Below are positions 49,683-57,967 of a DNA stretch of 64,000 bases, piece after piece. Position numbers and translations under genes: made by a program. Position 1 is the stretch's first letter. Each line of letters opens with the position of its first letter. Source of the DNA: Faecalibacterium duncaniae (GTDB lineage Bacteria; Bacillota; Clostridia; Oscillospirales; Ruminococcaceae); the NCBI RefSeq assembly GCF_010509575.1, contig NZ_CP048437.1, positions 930,001-994,000 of the forward strand, in the 5' to 3' direction. The notes beneath the pieces are model-generated. The model searched no databases, was not told where the DNA came from, and was given only the letters and a program-made list of their open reading frames with translations.

Positions 49683-50218
49683 GAAAAAAACTGGTTTACA
49701 TCTGCTCCCCGTGCCGCGGGGACGTTGAAAAGAACATAGAAAAAGCCCAGCGCTACTGTCGCGAAGCCGTCGAGCTCTGGGACGACGTGATCCCGATCGC
49801 GCCTCATGTATATTTTACCCAGTTTCTTGACGACACCAAGCAGGAGGAACGCGCCGCGGGCATGGACATGGGCCTCTCACTTCTGGCCATGTGTGACGAG
49901 CTCTGGGTTTACGGTATCGAGAATCCGAGCGAGGGCATGAGGAGCGAGATCGAATACGCAAAGCAGCACCAGATCCCGATCCGGGACGCTGCCGAGCTTT
50001 ACAGAAACCGCGAAGCCGAAACACTTCCGATCGGTGACGCACTGATCGTTCTCCCTTCTCACGTCGGGCACCTGAACGGCGTCGCCGCGATTGAATCCAC
50101 CACCGTGCGGATCAATGGCGAAATGATCTTAGACCTTGCGATCGAGCTCAGACGACACCCCGGCCACGACATCACACTGGAGGCCGACAAAGGCGCAGAC
50201 TCGGAGGTAGATCAATGA
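49679..50218 (+). CDS. DUF4406-like nucleoside-deoxyribosyltransferase-fold protein
   Basis: The 179-aa protein starts KKLVYICSPCRGDVEKNIEK, the Rossmann-like start of DUF4406, with ARGM-type helix (AAGMDMGLSLLAMCDELWVY) and SEGMRSEIEYAKQHQIPI, matching the nucleoside 2-deoxyribosyltransferase fold. The extra 70 C-terminal residues are unassigned. A role in phage nucleotide metabolism is possible but unproven. It overlaps both neighbours by 4 bases. Confidence 0.75.
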   Translation: MRKKLVYICSPCRGDVEKNIEKAQRYCREAVELWDDVIPIAPHVYFTQFLDDTKQEERAAGMDMGLSLLAMCDELWVYGIENPSEGMRSEIEYAKQHQIPIRDAAELYRNREAETLPIGDALIVLPSHVGHLNGVAAIESTTVRINGEMILDLAIELRRHPGHDITLEADKGADSEVDQ

Positions 50219-50823
50219 GCTGGGACACGGTTCCGGGAAGAAATGGCGAAGGCTACCCGGATCCAACAGCAAGCACCGCCCTTGCACGGGTGCAGCATAG
50301 CCAGAAAGGACTCCAGAGCAAGCGAGCCGGTGAACACTTCGAGAATATGATCACCGCAAGCCTGAACTGGTACTGCGACAAGGGCGTGGCCTTCGTTGAA
50401 AAGACTCCGGAGCCCATGAAGCCACTCAGGAAGCCAGACCGACAGGGCCGGTTCCTTGCTTGCTACACCAAAGCCGGGCAGCCGGACTTCAAGGGAACGC
50501 TCACCGGCGGCCGGGCCGTGGTATTTGAGGCAAAACACACCGACAGCGACAAGATCGACCAGAGCCGCCTCACCCCTGAGCAGGTGGAAAGCCTGACGCT
50601 CCACCACAAGCTCGGAGCTGCTGCCTTCATCATGGTGAGCGTGGGGCTGGAAAACTTCTACCGGGTACCGTGGGAAGTATGGCGAGACATGAAACAGATC
50701 TATGGACGCAAGCACATGAAACTCGAAGATCTGGAGCCGTACCGCGTGCAATATATCGCCGGGATCCTCAAACTGCTGGAAGGTGTGGAGATCGACTACA
50801 CCGAGGAAGGGAGCACGCCATGA
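50215..50823 (+). CDS. recU: RecU-like Holliday junction resolvase
   Basis: The 202-aa nuclease shows the RecU catalytic core: KAGQPDFKGTLTGGRAVVFE followed by AK (the D...ExK triad), and LHHKLGAAAFIMVSVGLENF for the later strand. It would cut recombination or replication intermediates before packaging. The N-terminus (SKRAGEHFENMITASLNWYC) matches the RecU helical start. Upstream and downstream genes overlap by 4 bases. Confidence 0.8.
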   Translation: MSWDTVPGRNGEGYPDPTASTALARVQHSQKGLQSKRAGEHFENMITASLNWYCDKGVAFVEKTPEPMKPLRKPDRQGRFLACYTKAGQPDFKGTLTGGRAVVFEAKHTDSDKIDQSRLTPEQVESLTLHHKLGAAAFIMVSVGLENFYRVPWEVWRDMKQIYGRKHMKLEDLEPYRVQYIAGILKLLEGVEIDYTEEGSTP

Positions 50824-51047
50824 AATGCGAATACTGCGAGCTCCGCAGAGTCGGGCCTTTTGTAATCTCAAAAGCCTGCACCATGCTGAGCGGAAAGCTC
50901 AAAAATAAACAGACGGGCGAACCGTTAAAAATTTGTATGCACCACATGACCTCCCCGGATCCGTGCATGAACGGAGGGGACGGCTGCGGGCTCTACAAAA
51001 CGCAGAAAGGAGAACGAACCAATGAACGACGCACTGCTGAGCAGTAA
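50820..51047 (+). CDS. Cys-rich small phage protein
   Basis: A 75-aa protein with a likely zinc site: MKCEYCELRRVG at the start and a later Cys/His cluster (KICMHHMTSPDPCMNGGDGC). No family is recognised. It overlaps recU by 4 bases and the Dam-type gene by 26 bases. Confidence 0.65.
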   Translation: MKCEYCELRRVGPFVISKACTMLSGKLKNKQTGEPLKICMHHMTSPDPCMNGGDGCGLYKTQKGERTNERRTAEQ

Positions 51048-51498
51048 AAACATGTGCTGGTGCACTCCGCCGGACTTTTTCGCGGAACTGGATCGCGAGT
51101 TTCATTTTGAGCTGGATCCGGCCAGCACCGACAAAAGCGCCAAGTGCGCGAAACACTTCACGCCGGACGACGACGGCCTAAAGCAAGACTGGGGGGGGTA
51201 TTGCGTGTTCTGCAATCCGCCATACGGCCGAGCAATCGCCGACTGGGTGCGCAAGGGCTACGAAGAAAGCCGGAAGCCCGGCACCACCGTGGTTATGCTC
51301 ATTCCTTCGCGGACTGACACGGCATATTTTCACGACTGGATCTTCGGCAAGGCCAGCGAGGTGAGATTCCTCCGCGGCCGCCTGAAATTCACCGACGAGG
51401 ACGGAAACGGCGAGGACGCAGCTCCGTTTCCTTCTGCCGTCATAGTGTGGCGGAGTCCGGAAAGCACCGGACGCGAGTTTGCCACATGGCACATATAA
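51022..51498 (+). CDS. dam: Phage DNA N6-adenine methyltransferase (Dam family)
   Basis: The 158-aa enzyme resembles the small phage Dam family. It begins SSKNMCWCTPPDFFAELDRE, carries LDPASTDKSAKCAKHF and the catalytic motif CVFCNPPYGRAIADW, and ends with the short FPSAVIVWR strand. The family methylates adenine; the exact site is not known from sequence. It is a second orphan methyltransferase without a restriction enzyme. Confidence 0.85.
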   Translation: MNDALLSSKNMCWCTPPDFFAELDREFHFELDPASTDKSAKCAKHFTPDDDGLKQDWGGYCVFCNPPYGRAIADWVRKGYEESRKPGTTVVMLIPSRTDTAYFHDWIFGKASEVRFLRGRLKFTDEDGNGEDAAPFPSAVIVWRSPESTGREFATWHI

Positions 51499-51552
51499 AA
51501 GAACCAGAGCCAGCGGGGCCACTGCTCCGCCGGTTCAGATAAGGAGGAAACC

Positions 51553-51840
51553 ATGAACGGGATTACTAAACAGACACGCCGCCAAAGTTACGACGGCATA
51601 CGAACACGCAGCGGCGAGCGTTGCAAGCTAATACTGGAAACCCTCGGAAATCGGTCAATGACCGTGGAAGAAATCACCGACGAGCTGGTGGCTGCGGGCC
51701 ACCTGAAATACTACGACCGCAACTTCGTGGCGCCAAGGCTCACGGAGTTGAAAGGCGCCGGAGTTCTGGAAGTCGTCGGAAAGAAACCGAGCAAAAGAAC
51801 TGGAAAAAATACAGCCGTATGGGCTGCGGTAAGGAGGTAA
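51553..51840 (+). CDS. Small winged-helix phage protein
   Basis: The 95-aa protein has a winged-helix fold (LILETLGNRSMTVEEITDEL, YYDRNFVAPRLTELKGAGVL, EVVGKKPSKRTGKNTAVW). It is probably a DNA-binding regulator. AAGGAGGAAACC precedes the ATG. Confidence 0.7.
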   Translation: MNGITKQTRRQSYDGIRTRSGERCKLILETLGNRSMTVEEITDELVAAGHLKYYDRNFVAPRLTELKGAGVLEVVGKKPSKRTGKNTAVWAAVRR

Positions 51841-51844
51841 GCAC

Positions 51845-52447
51845 ATGAAAAAGCAGAAAGTACAGGCAAAGACCAACCTCGAAACCCTCGCAGGTGGAGC
51901 CTTCGCCGAGAAACTCAACGAGGCACTCATGCAGGTGGCCGAAAACATTCAGAATCCGAACACAGACGCCACCACCAAGCGCCAGATCACGGTAAATATT
52001 AAATTTACGCCGAACAAAACCCGCCAAATGGTAGGAACCCAGATCGCTGTCACGACAAAGCTCGCAGCTACCGAAGCGATCGACACGCAAATGGTGATGG
52101 GCGTCAATATGAGAACCGGCCAGATCGAGATCACCGAATACGACGGCCAGATCCGCGGACAGATGGATCTCTCCGACTTCGCGGCCGCCGATCAGGATCC
52201 GGAACCGGAAGAAACACCGGCTGCAGCTCCCGCTCCGGTACAGAATCCGACCGGAAAGCCTCTGGATCTGAAAAACAGAGGAAAACAGGCGCCTGCTGCC
52301 GCTGCTGAATTAGTTCCGGGCCGTGACTACGATCCAGACACCGGCGAAGTGTACGAAACCGCCGGACAGTCCGTGGACGACCACCAGACAACCGGCGGAC
52401 GCAATAACATAAAGGTGGTAAAAATCGCACCAGTAAAAGAAGCATAA
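51845..52447 (+). CDS. Phage protein of unknown function (replication-terminator-like annotation in related phages)
   Basis: A 200-aa protein. The first 115 residues are well structured (TNLETLAGGAFAEKLNEALM, TTKRQITVNIKFTPNKTRQM, TQMVMGVNMRTGQIEITEYD); the remainder is a Pro/Ala-rich linker with a conserved-looking PGRDYDPDTGEVYE end. Similar phage proteins are, to my recollection, called replication terminator proteins, but I cannot support that function. It precedes the DUF2303 gene as in other Clostridia phages. Confidence 0.6.
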   Translation: MKKQKVQAKTNLETLAGGAFAEKLNEALMQVAENIQNPNTDATTKRQITVNIKFTPNKTRQMVGTQIAVTTKLAATEAIDTQMVMGVNMRTGQIEITEYDGQIRGQMDLSDFAAADQDPEPEETPAAAPAPVQNPTGKPLDLKNRGKQAPAAAAELVPGRDYDPDTGEVYETAGQSVDDHQTTGGRNNIKVVKIAPVKEA

Positions 52448-52460
52448 GGAGGACAAGGAA

Positions 52461-53204
52461 ATGGAAGGAATCAAAGAAGCAATCGCATATATCGCAGGGC
52501 TGGCCGTAAAGGCCGAGAAGCCGGAAACAATCGAGATCAACGGCCGGACATACTGTACGAAGGATCTCAGACGCTATGACGCAGCCGACAAGGCCGAGCC
52601 GATCAAAGCGACCACCCTCACCTCTCTGGTGGACTATATCAAGGAAAGCCGCGAGGAACTCCGCGACAGAATGATCATTCAGGTGGTAAGCGCCACAAAG
52701 GTGCTGCTCTACTCCGGACTGCTGGCCGAACGTGACCGTGAGACTCTGTTCGAGGTCAACGCCCTGCTGCCGCAGTTTGAGTATGGCCGCGAGTATGATC
52801 AGGAGAGCTTCCTCGTGGCTATGCAGTCATGCTTCCAGAAAACAGACGACCGCGAAGCCGTCACCATTATGGCGAGCAATATCGTGAATACACAGCAGGG
52901 AACCTTCTCAGACGACGGCGTAAGCCAGCAGGCAATCATCAAAACCGGAGTAACCACAAAGGACGCCGCCTTCGTTCCTAACCCGGTGAACCTGATCCCG
53001 TACCGCACATTTTTGGAAGTTCCGCAGCCTGCGAGCGACTTCGTGTTCAGAATCAGCGAGGGACGCGGCGGAGCCCCTGCCTTCAAGCTGGTGGCTGCTG
53101 ACGGTGGCCTCTGGAAGTCTCAGGCGGTGGACAATGTGAAGAACTACCTCGTCAAAGCACTGGCAGACGTTCCGGATCGCGAGAAAATCACGATCATTGC
53201 ATAA
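52461..53204 (+). CDS. DUF2303-family phage protein
   Basis: The 247-aa protein matches the DUF2303 layout: EINGRTYCTKDLRRYD, TTLTSLVDYIKESREEL, ESFLVAMQSCFQKTDDREAV, and TFSDDGVSQQAIIKTGVTTK. Function is unknown; the family is common in phage early regions and near SSB/ERF modules. AAGGAGGACAAGGAA precedes the ATG. Confidence 0.8.
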   Translation: MEGIKEAIAYIAGLAVKAEKPETIEINGRTYCTKDLRRYDAADKAEPIKATTLTSLVDYIKESREELRDRMIIQVVSATKVLLYSGLLAERDRETLFEVNALLPQFEYGREYDQESFLVAMQSCFQKTDDREAVTIMASNIVNTQQGTFSDDGVSQQAIIKTGVTTKDAAFVPNPVNLIPYRTFLEVPQPASDFVFRISEGRGGAPAFKLVAADGGLWKSQAVDNVKNYLVKALADVPDREKITIIA

Positions 53205-53277
53205 TGTGGCCGACATAAATGTCGGGAACAAACCGGGAGGGCCAAGCTCTCCCGGCAAACCAAAGGAGGACAAGAAC

Positions 53278-53427
53278 ATGCTGATCATAAACATAGTGCT
53301 GGCCCTTGTGGCTGCTCTCCTGCTTTTTGGAGTTATCGGAGAAAAAGACGGACTCAAACAGCAGAACATCACGATCGCCTTCGTAGCCGTAATCGTGCTC
53401 ATTATCGCATTAAATAGATTTTTCTAA
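53278..53427 (+). CDS. Small two-helix membrane protein
   Basis: A 49-aa protein with two hydrophobic segments (IINIVLALVAALLLFGVI and ITIAFVAVIVLIIALNRFF) joined by a charged loop. ATG 53278 follows AAAGGAGGACAAGAAC. It could be a superinfection-exclusion or holin-like protein; the sequence does not decide. Confidence 0.7.
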   Translation: MLIINIVLALVAALLLFGVIGEKDGLKQQNITIAFVAVIVLIIALNRFF

Positions 53428-53440
53428 GGAGGACAAAACC

Positions 53441-54082
53441 ATGGAATATAAACCGAAAGTTATCACCGGAAAAGTAACCGGCACCGGCTGGCCGATCGAC
53501 GGCCATGTGCTTTGGTTCTCACAGTGGGACTACGACAACCGCGAGAGCTGGCACCTCTACGGCTGGGAGGACTCAGAGGACGAGGCAGTCATGCAGACCG
53601 TATTCCAGACCGAAACCGAGGCGGGCCTCTGTCTGTTCGACACTCTGGAGAAGTTCACAGAGAACTGGAAGGCGAAGAAATGGGAGCCGCAGGGCTCGTT
53701 CTGCCTGCCGCTGGACAAGGTGGAGGTGCTGGAGGTAAAGCAGGAAGAAAGCACCAACAACACCCGCGAACGACTCCGGGCTCACGGCTTCGATCTGACG
53801 CCGAGAAAGCAGACCGACCGGGGCGGGATCCTCTGCCTCCCGCTGGACAAGAACCTGAACGGCGACGTGCAGGCCAAGCACCCGGACTGGGATCCCGTCG
53901 AGTGCCCGACATGCGGCCGGAAATGCTGGAAACACCCGGAAGCCGACCGACTCGCCAAGGAACAGGGCGCGAAAATGCTCTGTACTGAGTGCGCGATCAA
54001 GGCCGGGCTTTTGTCACCGTTCCGAAAGGAAGGCCCAAACCGCGCGCAGCGAAGGAGGGCAAAGCGTGAAAGAAGAAAATAA
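53441..54082 (+). CDS. Phage protein with C-terminal zinc ribbon
   Basis: The 213-aa protein has a repeated LPLDK motif (SFCLPLDKVEVLEVKQ and GILCLPLDKNLNGDV) and a late CPTCGRKCWKHPEA...CTEC zinc ribbon near residues 153-185. The C-terminal tail is strongly basic (PNRAQRRRAKRERRK), as in phage RNA- or DNA-binding proteins. No family is recognised. Confidence 0.65.
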   Translation: MEYKPKVITGKVTGTGWPIDGHVLWFSQWDYDNRESWHLYGWEDSEDEAVMQTVFQTETEAGLCLFDTLEKFTENWKAKKWEPQGSFCLPLDKVEVLEVKQEESTNNTRERLRAHGFDLTPRKQTDRGGILCLPLDKNLNGDVQAKHPDWDPVECPTCGRKCWKHPEADRLAKEQGAKMLCTECAIKAGLLSPFRKEGPNRAQRRRAKRERRK

Positions 54083-54428
54083 CACAGAGGGGCTCTACTT
54101 TCTCAAAATAGACGCGAGGCGCTACTTCCCCGGCGGAAATATACCGGGGGACGTGCTGGAGGCACTCCAGTGTAGGCGATACGCCGAAGCGCTGGCCTTC
54201 TATCTGGAGCGTGACCTCAACGACATAGAAAAACAAGCTCACAGGCTGGCGGAAAGCACCACACTGAGCTACTCGGAAGCACTCTACAAGATCGGCGGTG
54301 ATATGCTGCGGGGCAATCCGGAAAAACCGGCCCCGCTCTACCACTGGCCGATCAGGCGAGAACCGGTGCGACCGAACCGCGCAGCAAGACGAGCAGCCAA
54401 AAGAAAAGGAGGACGAAATGGACGATAA
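54066..54428 (+). CDS. Small basic-tailed phage protein
   Basis: The 120-aa protein is acidic at first (GLYFLKIDARRYFPGGNIPG) with a basic Pro/Arg tail (RREPVRPNRAARRAAKRKGG), which resembles the end of the preceding gene product (PNRAQRRRAKRERRK). The start is GTG 54066; AAGGAGGGCAAAGC precedes it. It overlaps both neighbours. Confidence 0.65.
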   Translation: MKEENNTEGLYFLKIDARRYFPGGNIPGDVLEALQCRRYAEALAFYLERDLNDIEKQAHRLAESTTLSYSEALYKIGGDMLRGNPEKPAPLYHWPIRREPVRPNRAARRAAKRKGGRNGR

Positions 54429-54981
54429 CAAGAACAAGCCTATGGGCTGGCCGATACTCTACACACTGGCAACACTCGCAGGCGTGGCCGTGCTGGCAAT
54501 CCTGAAAGCCTGCGGAATTATTTCAATGAGCTGGCCGGTGGTGATCGCCGGGCTCGTGTGGGTACCCACCGCACTGCTGCTGATCACTCTCTGGGTGGCC
54601 ACGCTCCTGATCTGGATCGGGCGAACCGGGAAAAAGATCAGGGAATACAATCGCAGGAGAAAGATCTCCCGCACTCTGGACGAATCCATGAAAGGGCTCA
54701 CGCTAAACGGCGTCGGCCCCATTTATGGTATTAGAAGAAATAAAGGCGAAAACAACACCGACTATGAGAAAAGGATCCGCGAAAAGCTGGGGCTCTCCCC
54801 TCGCAGTCTACCGAAATACGAAACCATGGAACAGCTCACCCTCTCCAATGTGGGCCCGATCTATGGCGTCGTAAAGAAACAGGACGAGAGCTGGAAGCAC
54901 TACCGCCGCAGAATCCTGAAAGCAGCCCGCACTCTGGACACCGTAAACGTACAGAACGCGCCGAAGCCGCGGAAGGAGTAG
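54418..54981 (+). CDS. Phage membrane protein with duplicated C-terminal motif
   Basis: The 187-aa protein has two helices (ILYTLATLAGVAVLAILKAC and ISMSWPVVIAGLVWVPTALL with LITLWVATLLIWIG) and a cytoplasmic tail with two repeats: LTLNGVGPIYGIRRNKGEN and LTLSNVGPIYGVVKKQDES, each followed by a basic Arg/Lys-rich helix. Start ATG 54418 follows AAAGGAGGACGAA. Function is unknown; the repeat may bind a phage or host partner. Confidence 0.7.
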   Translation: MDDNKNKPMGWPILYTLATLAGVAVLAILKACGIISMSWPVVIAGLVWVPTALLLITLWVATLLIWIGRTGKKIREYNRRRKISRTLDESMKGLTLNGVGPIYGIRRNKGENNTDYEKRIREKLGLSPRSLPKYETMEQLTLSNVGPIYGVVKKQDESWKHYRRRILKAARTLDTVNVQNAPKPRKE

Positions 54982-54984
54982 CCA

Positions 54985-55128
54985 ATGCCAGAAATATGCG
55001 AAAAATGCTGGAACACCGGCTGCAAAGAAAACGAAATCCTCAGAGCGTCAAAGCTGGAGATCTGCCGCGCCTTCGAGTGCGGACTCATTCCAGCAGACGC
55101 CGGGGAGTATGTAAGGGAGGACGAATAA
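54985..55128 (+). CDS. Cys-rich 47-aa phage protein
   Basis: A short protein with five Cys (ICEKCWNTGCKENE and ICRAFECG), so probably zinc-binding, and an acidic end. GGAAGGAGTAGCC gives a good ribosome site and the stop abuts the next start (TAAATG), which supports coding. Confidence 0.6.
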   Translation: MPEICEKCWNTGCKENEILRASKLEICRAFECGLIPADAGEYVREDE

Positions 55129-56466
55129 ATGGACTACAAAACAGAAGCACAGCCAAAGGCAACCGCCGGAGGGGTACCAGTATTCTGCGCCCATGACGCG
55201 ATCGTGGCCATTGAGAAGCTGATCCCCAACCCGAAGAACCCGAACACACACCCGGACGCACAGATCCAAGCGCTCGGCCGCATTATCCGCCAGACCGGGT
55301 GGAGGGCACCGATCACAGTGTCGAAGCGCTCCGGCTTCATAGTAAAGGGCCACGGCCGCCTTGCTGCTGCCAAGCTCGAAGGACTCACCGAAGTGCCGGT
55401 GGACTACCAGAACTACACGAACGAGGCCGAGGAATACGCCGATCTGGTGGCTGACAACCGGATCGCAGAGCTGGCAGAGATCGACAACAAGCTGCTGGCT
55501 GACATTTTCGCCGACATTGACACCGGCGAGATCCCCATGGAGCTGACCGGCTACACCGACAAGGAAGTGGAAAGCCTCGTCACCGGACTGGCCGAAGCCC
55601 TGCACAATGACCTCACAGAGCCGGACGAAATCCCGGAGATCCCGGAGGAAGATCAGACAATCACGCAGCGCGGCGACCTCTGGATCCTCGGAAATCACCG
55701 TCTTGTGTGCGGAGATAGCACAAACGAAGCTGATCGCGCTCTCCTACTCGACGGGGCCGAGCCTCAGATCCTTCTCATGGATCCACCGTACTGCTCCGGA
55801 GGTTTTCAGGAATCCGGACGCAGCACCGGAAGTATCGGAACCAAACGCTACGACGCAAACGGGAAAGAAATCAAAGTGACGATCGCGAACGATACCCTCA
55901 GCACCCGCGGGTACCAGCAGCTCATGCGCTCGATCCTGAAACAGTTCACCGGTACCGTGGTTTATTGCTTCACCGACTGGAGAATGTGGCTCTATCTCTA
56001 CGACGTAATGGAGGAAAGCGGGTTCGGCGTCAAGAATATGATCGTCTGGAACAAGAAAACGCCGGGCATGGGTATGGGCTGGAGAACTCAGCACGAGCTG
56101 ATAATGTTCGCACACCGCACAAAGCCAGCATGGGACAACCACAAGGGCTACGGGAACGTAATCGAAGCCACCCGCTCCGGGAATGAGCTCCACCCGACGC
56201 AAAAGCCGGTGGAGATACTGGAGAAACTGCTGGACAATACACAGTGGGCCGAGGGAGTCATGGACGCCTTCGGAGGATCCGGCACGACTCTGATCGCTGC
56301 GGAAAGTATCGGCCAGAAGTCGTACCTCATGGAGTTGAGTCCTCAGTTTGTTGACACAATCGTAAAACGATACATAAGAACAACCGGCAAGACGACCGGG
56401 ATCCGACTGTTCAGGAAGGGCAAAGAGCTGGGCCGCGAGCACTTCGAGAGAATGTTCACGGAATAA
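55129..56466 (+). CDS. ParB-like / DNA adenine methyltransferase fusion protein
   Basis: The 445-aa protein has an N-terminal ParB/Srx-type domain (HDAIVAIEKLIPNPKNPNTH, FIVKGHGRLAAAKLEGLTEV at about residues 22-120) and a C-terminal methyltransferase with catalytic ILLMDPPYCSGG and SAM-binding GVMDAFGGSGTTLIAAES. The DPPY form suggests N6-adenine modification. This ParB-MTase fusion is common in phages as an antirestriction enzyme. It is the third methyltransferase of this prophage. Confidence 0.88.
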   Translation: MDYKTEAQPKATAGGVPVFCAHDAIVAIEKLIPNPKNPNTHPDAQIQALGRIIRQTGWRAPITVSKRSGFIVKGHGRLAAAKLEGLTEVPVDYQNYTNEAEEYADLVADNRIAELAEIDNKLLADIFADIDTGEIPMELTGYTDKEVESLVTGLAEALHNDLTEPDEIPEIPEEDQTITQRGDLWILGNHRLVCGDSTNEADRALLLDGAEPQILLMDPPYCSGGFQESGRSTGSIGTKRYDANGKEIKVTIANDTLSTRGYQQLMRSILKQFTGTVVYCFTDWRMWLYLYDVMEESGFGVKNMIVWNKKTPGMGMGWRTQHELIMFAHRTKPAWDNHKGYGNVIEATRSGNELHPTQKPVEILEKLLDNTQWAEGVMDAFGGSGTTLIAAESIGQKSYLMELSPQFVDTIVKRYIRTTGKTTGIRLFRKGKELGREHFERMFTE

Positions 56467-56489
56467 GCCAGCGAAAGGAGGTGGAACCC

Positions 56490-56993
56490 ATGCACCAGAA
56501 CAGTGAGGCAAAACAGCCGAAGGAAACCGACGAGATCAAGAAAAAGCTGGAAAGCTACGCAGCACTCCACCGCAGGATCGACAACCAGATCGAACGGCTG
56601 GAGAATCTGGAGGCCGTCATGGGCTCCATATCCTCGCCGAGCTTCGACGGAATATCCGGAGGCGGTGGCGACGGAACCAGCAAACAGGAACGGCAGGTGA
56701 TCCAGAAGGTAACACTGGAGGAAACGATCCGCCGAATGATCGCAGACGAGGATCAGGAACGCAGCGAACTGGAGGCCCTGATCTCCGAAATGGAAAAGCC
56801 AGACGAGCAGACCGTCTTAGAAATGCACTACTTCGACGCTGCGAACTGGTGGACGGTATGCGCCGCCCTTCATGGTAGCCGGGAGGACTACGACGAACAC
56901 GAGCAGCGCTACCTCAAAAGAACGTTCAAGCTGCACGGCTCGGCGCTCCAATCGCTGGCCAGAATATACAGAGCAAAACAGGAACAGGGATAA
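56490..56993 (+). CDS. DUF1492/ArpU-type phage late-transcription regulator
   Basis: The 167-aa protein ends in a sigma-70-region-4-like HTH (TVLEMHYFDAANWWTVCAAL, EQRYLKRTFKLHGSALQSLA), while the first half is a helical coil (YAALHRRIDNQIERLENLEA) with a Gly-rich linker. It is the last gene before the late operon, where such regulators (DUF1492, ArpU, RinA) usually activate late genes. ATG 56490 follows AAAGGAGGTGGAACCC. Confidence 0.78.
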   Translation: MHQNSEAKQPKETDEIKKKLESYAALHRRIDNQIERLENLEAVMGSISSPSFDGISGGGGDGTSKQERQVIQKVTLEETIRRMIADEDQERSELEALISEMEKPDEQTVLEMHYFDAANWWTVCAALHGSREDYDEHEQRYLKRTFKLHGSALQSLARIYRAKQEQG

Positions 56994-56997
56994 CAAC

Positions 56998-57038
56998 GCC
57001 CGCCAGAAGCCACAGGAAGGCCGACGGCGGGCTTTTTT
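56998..57038 (+). terminator. Terminator at the end of the early phage operon
   Basis: GCCCGCC (56998-57004) and GGCGGGC (57026-57032) pair around a 21-base loop; TTTTTT follows. Confidence 0.8.
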
Positions 57039-57103
57039 GTGCGCCCGAAGAAATACGCGCCCACTCAGGAGAAAGCCACAGGCGGAGGACTCACGAGCAC
57101 ACA

Positions 57104-57144
57104 GGGGATAAAAAGGGACAAAAAGGGATAAAAGGGGATAAACC
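57104..57144 (+). repeat. Short GGGATAAAA tandem repeats
   Basis: Four imperfect copies of GGGATAAAA/GGGACAAAA in a row lie between two terminators. This could be a binding site for the late regulator encoded just upstream or an unstructured spacer. Confidence 0.55.
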
Positions 57145-57172
57145 ACCGTGCTACTCTGTATAACAGCGAAAG

Positions 57173-57208
57173 CCGTCCGGGGACATGAGAAAGATCCGGA
57201 CGGTTTTT
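57173..57208 (+). terminator. Second terminator before the late genes
   Basis: CCGTCCGG and CCGGACGG pair around a 15-base loop and are followed by TTTTT. It would stop readthrough into the gpZ-like gene or be overcome by antitermination. No obvious promoter with both boxes was found between the terminator and 57,275. Confidence 0.75.
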
Positions 57209-57274
57209 CCTATGTGCCTACCCTCAGAAAAGAACTGGGAGGGGTGCAAATTTTCCACAGGAAGGAGCAAACGC

Positions 57275-57967
57275 ATGGGCGGTCTATTCTATACCGGCCA
57301 AAGCCGCCGAACCTCTGGCAGCTTCACCGTGACATGCTCCGGAGCTGAGGACATTGTGAAGCGACTCAACAAACTGGAGAACGGCGGGCAGACGGCAATC
57401 AAGAAAACAGTCAACGACTTTATGAGCCGTGCGCCTGCGTGGGTATCGAAGGGAATCCGCGAACACTACGGGGTAGACACTGCCGCAATCAACGAGGCCA
57501 AACAACAACCTCGGAGGGGGCAGAGCTCAATCCAAGTGGCGGGGGTTCAAGTTGATAGTGCCTCCCTTGTTTATAAGGGGCGGACACTGACGCCGACGCA
57601 TTTCAAAATGAGCCCGAAGTCCAGACCAAGCGCTCAGCAAAAGAAGCCGATCAGAATCCCCGGCCAACTGATCGCCGGAGCTGGCGACGTTGCAATGGTT
57701 CGACCACCGCGGCCGTACCAAGTCAAGGCGACGATCATCAAAGGCTCCCGCGTGAGCCTCGGCTCGAACGTATTCCTCACCGGTGGAAACGGTGGCTCCA
57801 TGCTTCCGTTTCAAAAGACTGGGAGGGGGCGCTCCCCGATCGAGGCCGTGCGTACTCTGTCCGTGCCTCAGATGATCGACGGCAAAGCACGCCAGACCAT
57901 TGAGACAACAATCTCCGAGAAGCTCGGCGAACGCTTCAACCATTACATAGATCAGGTAATGAAGTAG
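57275..57967 (+). CDS. Minor tail protein Z (gpZ)-like
   Basis: The 230-aa protein resembles lambda gpZ-type tail completion proteins: an N-terminal FTVTCSGAEDIVKRLNKLEN, AIKKTVNDFMSRAPAWVSKG, then a middle region SLVYKGRTLTPTHFKMSPKS and a late GSNVFLTGGNGGSMLPFQKT with a final VPQMIDGKARQTIETT. The assignment rests on general resemblance, not on strong motifs. ATG 57275 has AAGGAGC. It is odd that a tail gene precedes the terminase. Confidence 0.55.
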   Translation: MGGLFYTGQSRRTSGSFTVTCSGAEDIVKRLNKLENGGQTAIKKTVNDFMSRAPAWVSKGIREHYGVDTAAINEAKQQPRRGQSSIQVAGVQVDSASLVYKGRTLTPTHFKMSPKSRPSAQQKKPIRIPGQLIAGAGDVAMVRPPRPYQVKATIIKGSRVSLGSNVFLTGGNGGSMLPFQKTGRGRSPIEAVRTLSVPQMIDGKARQTIETTISEKLGERFNHYIDQVMK

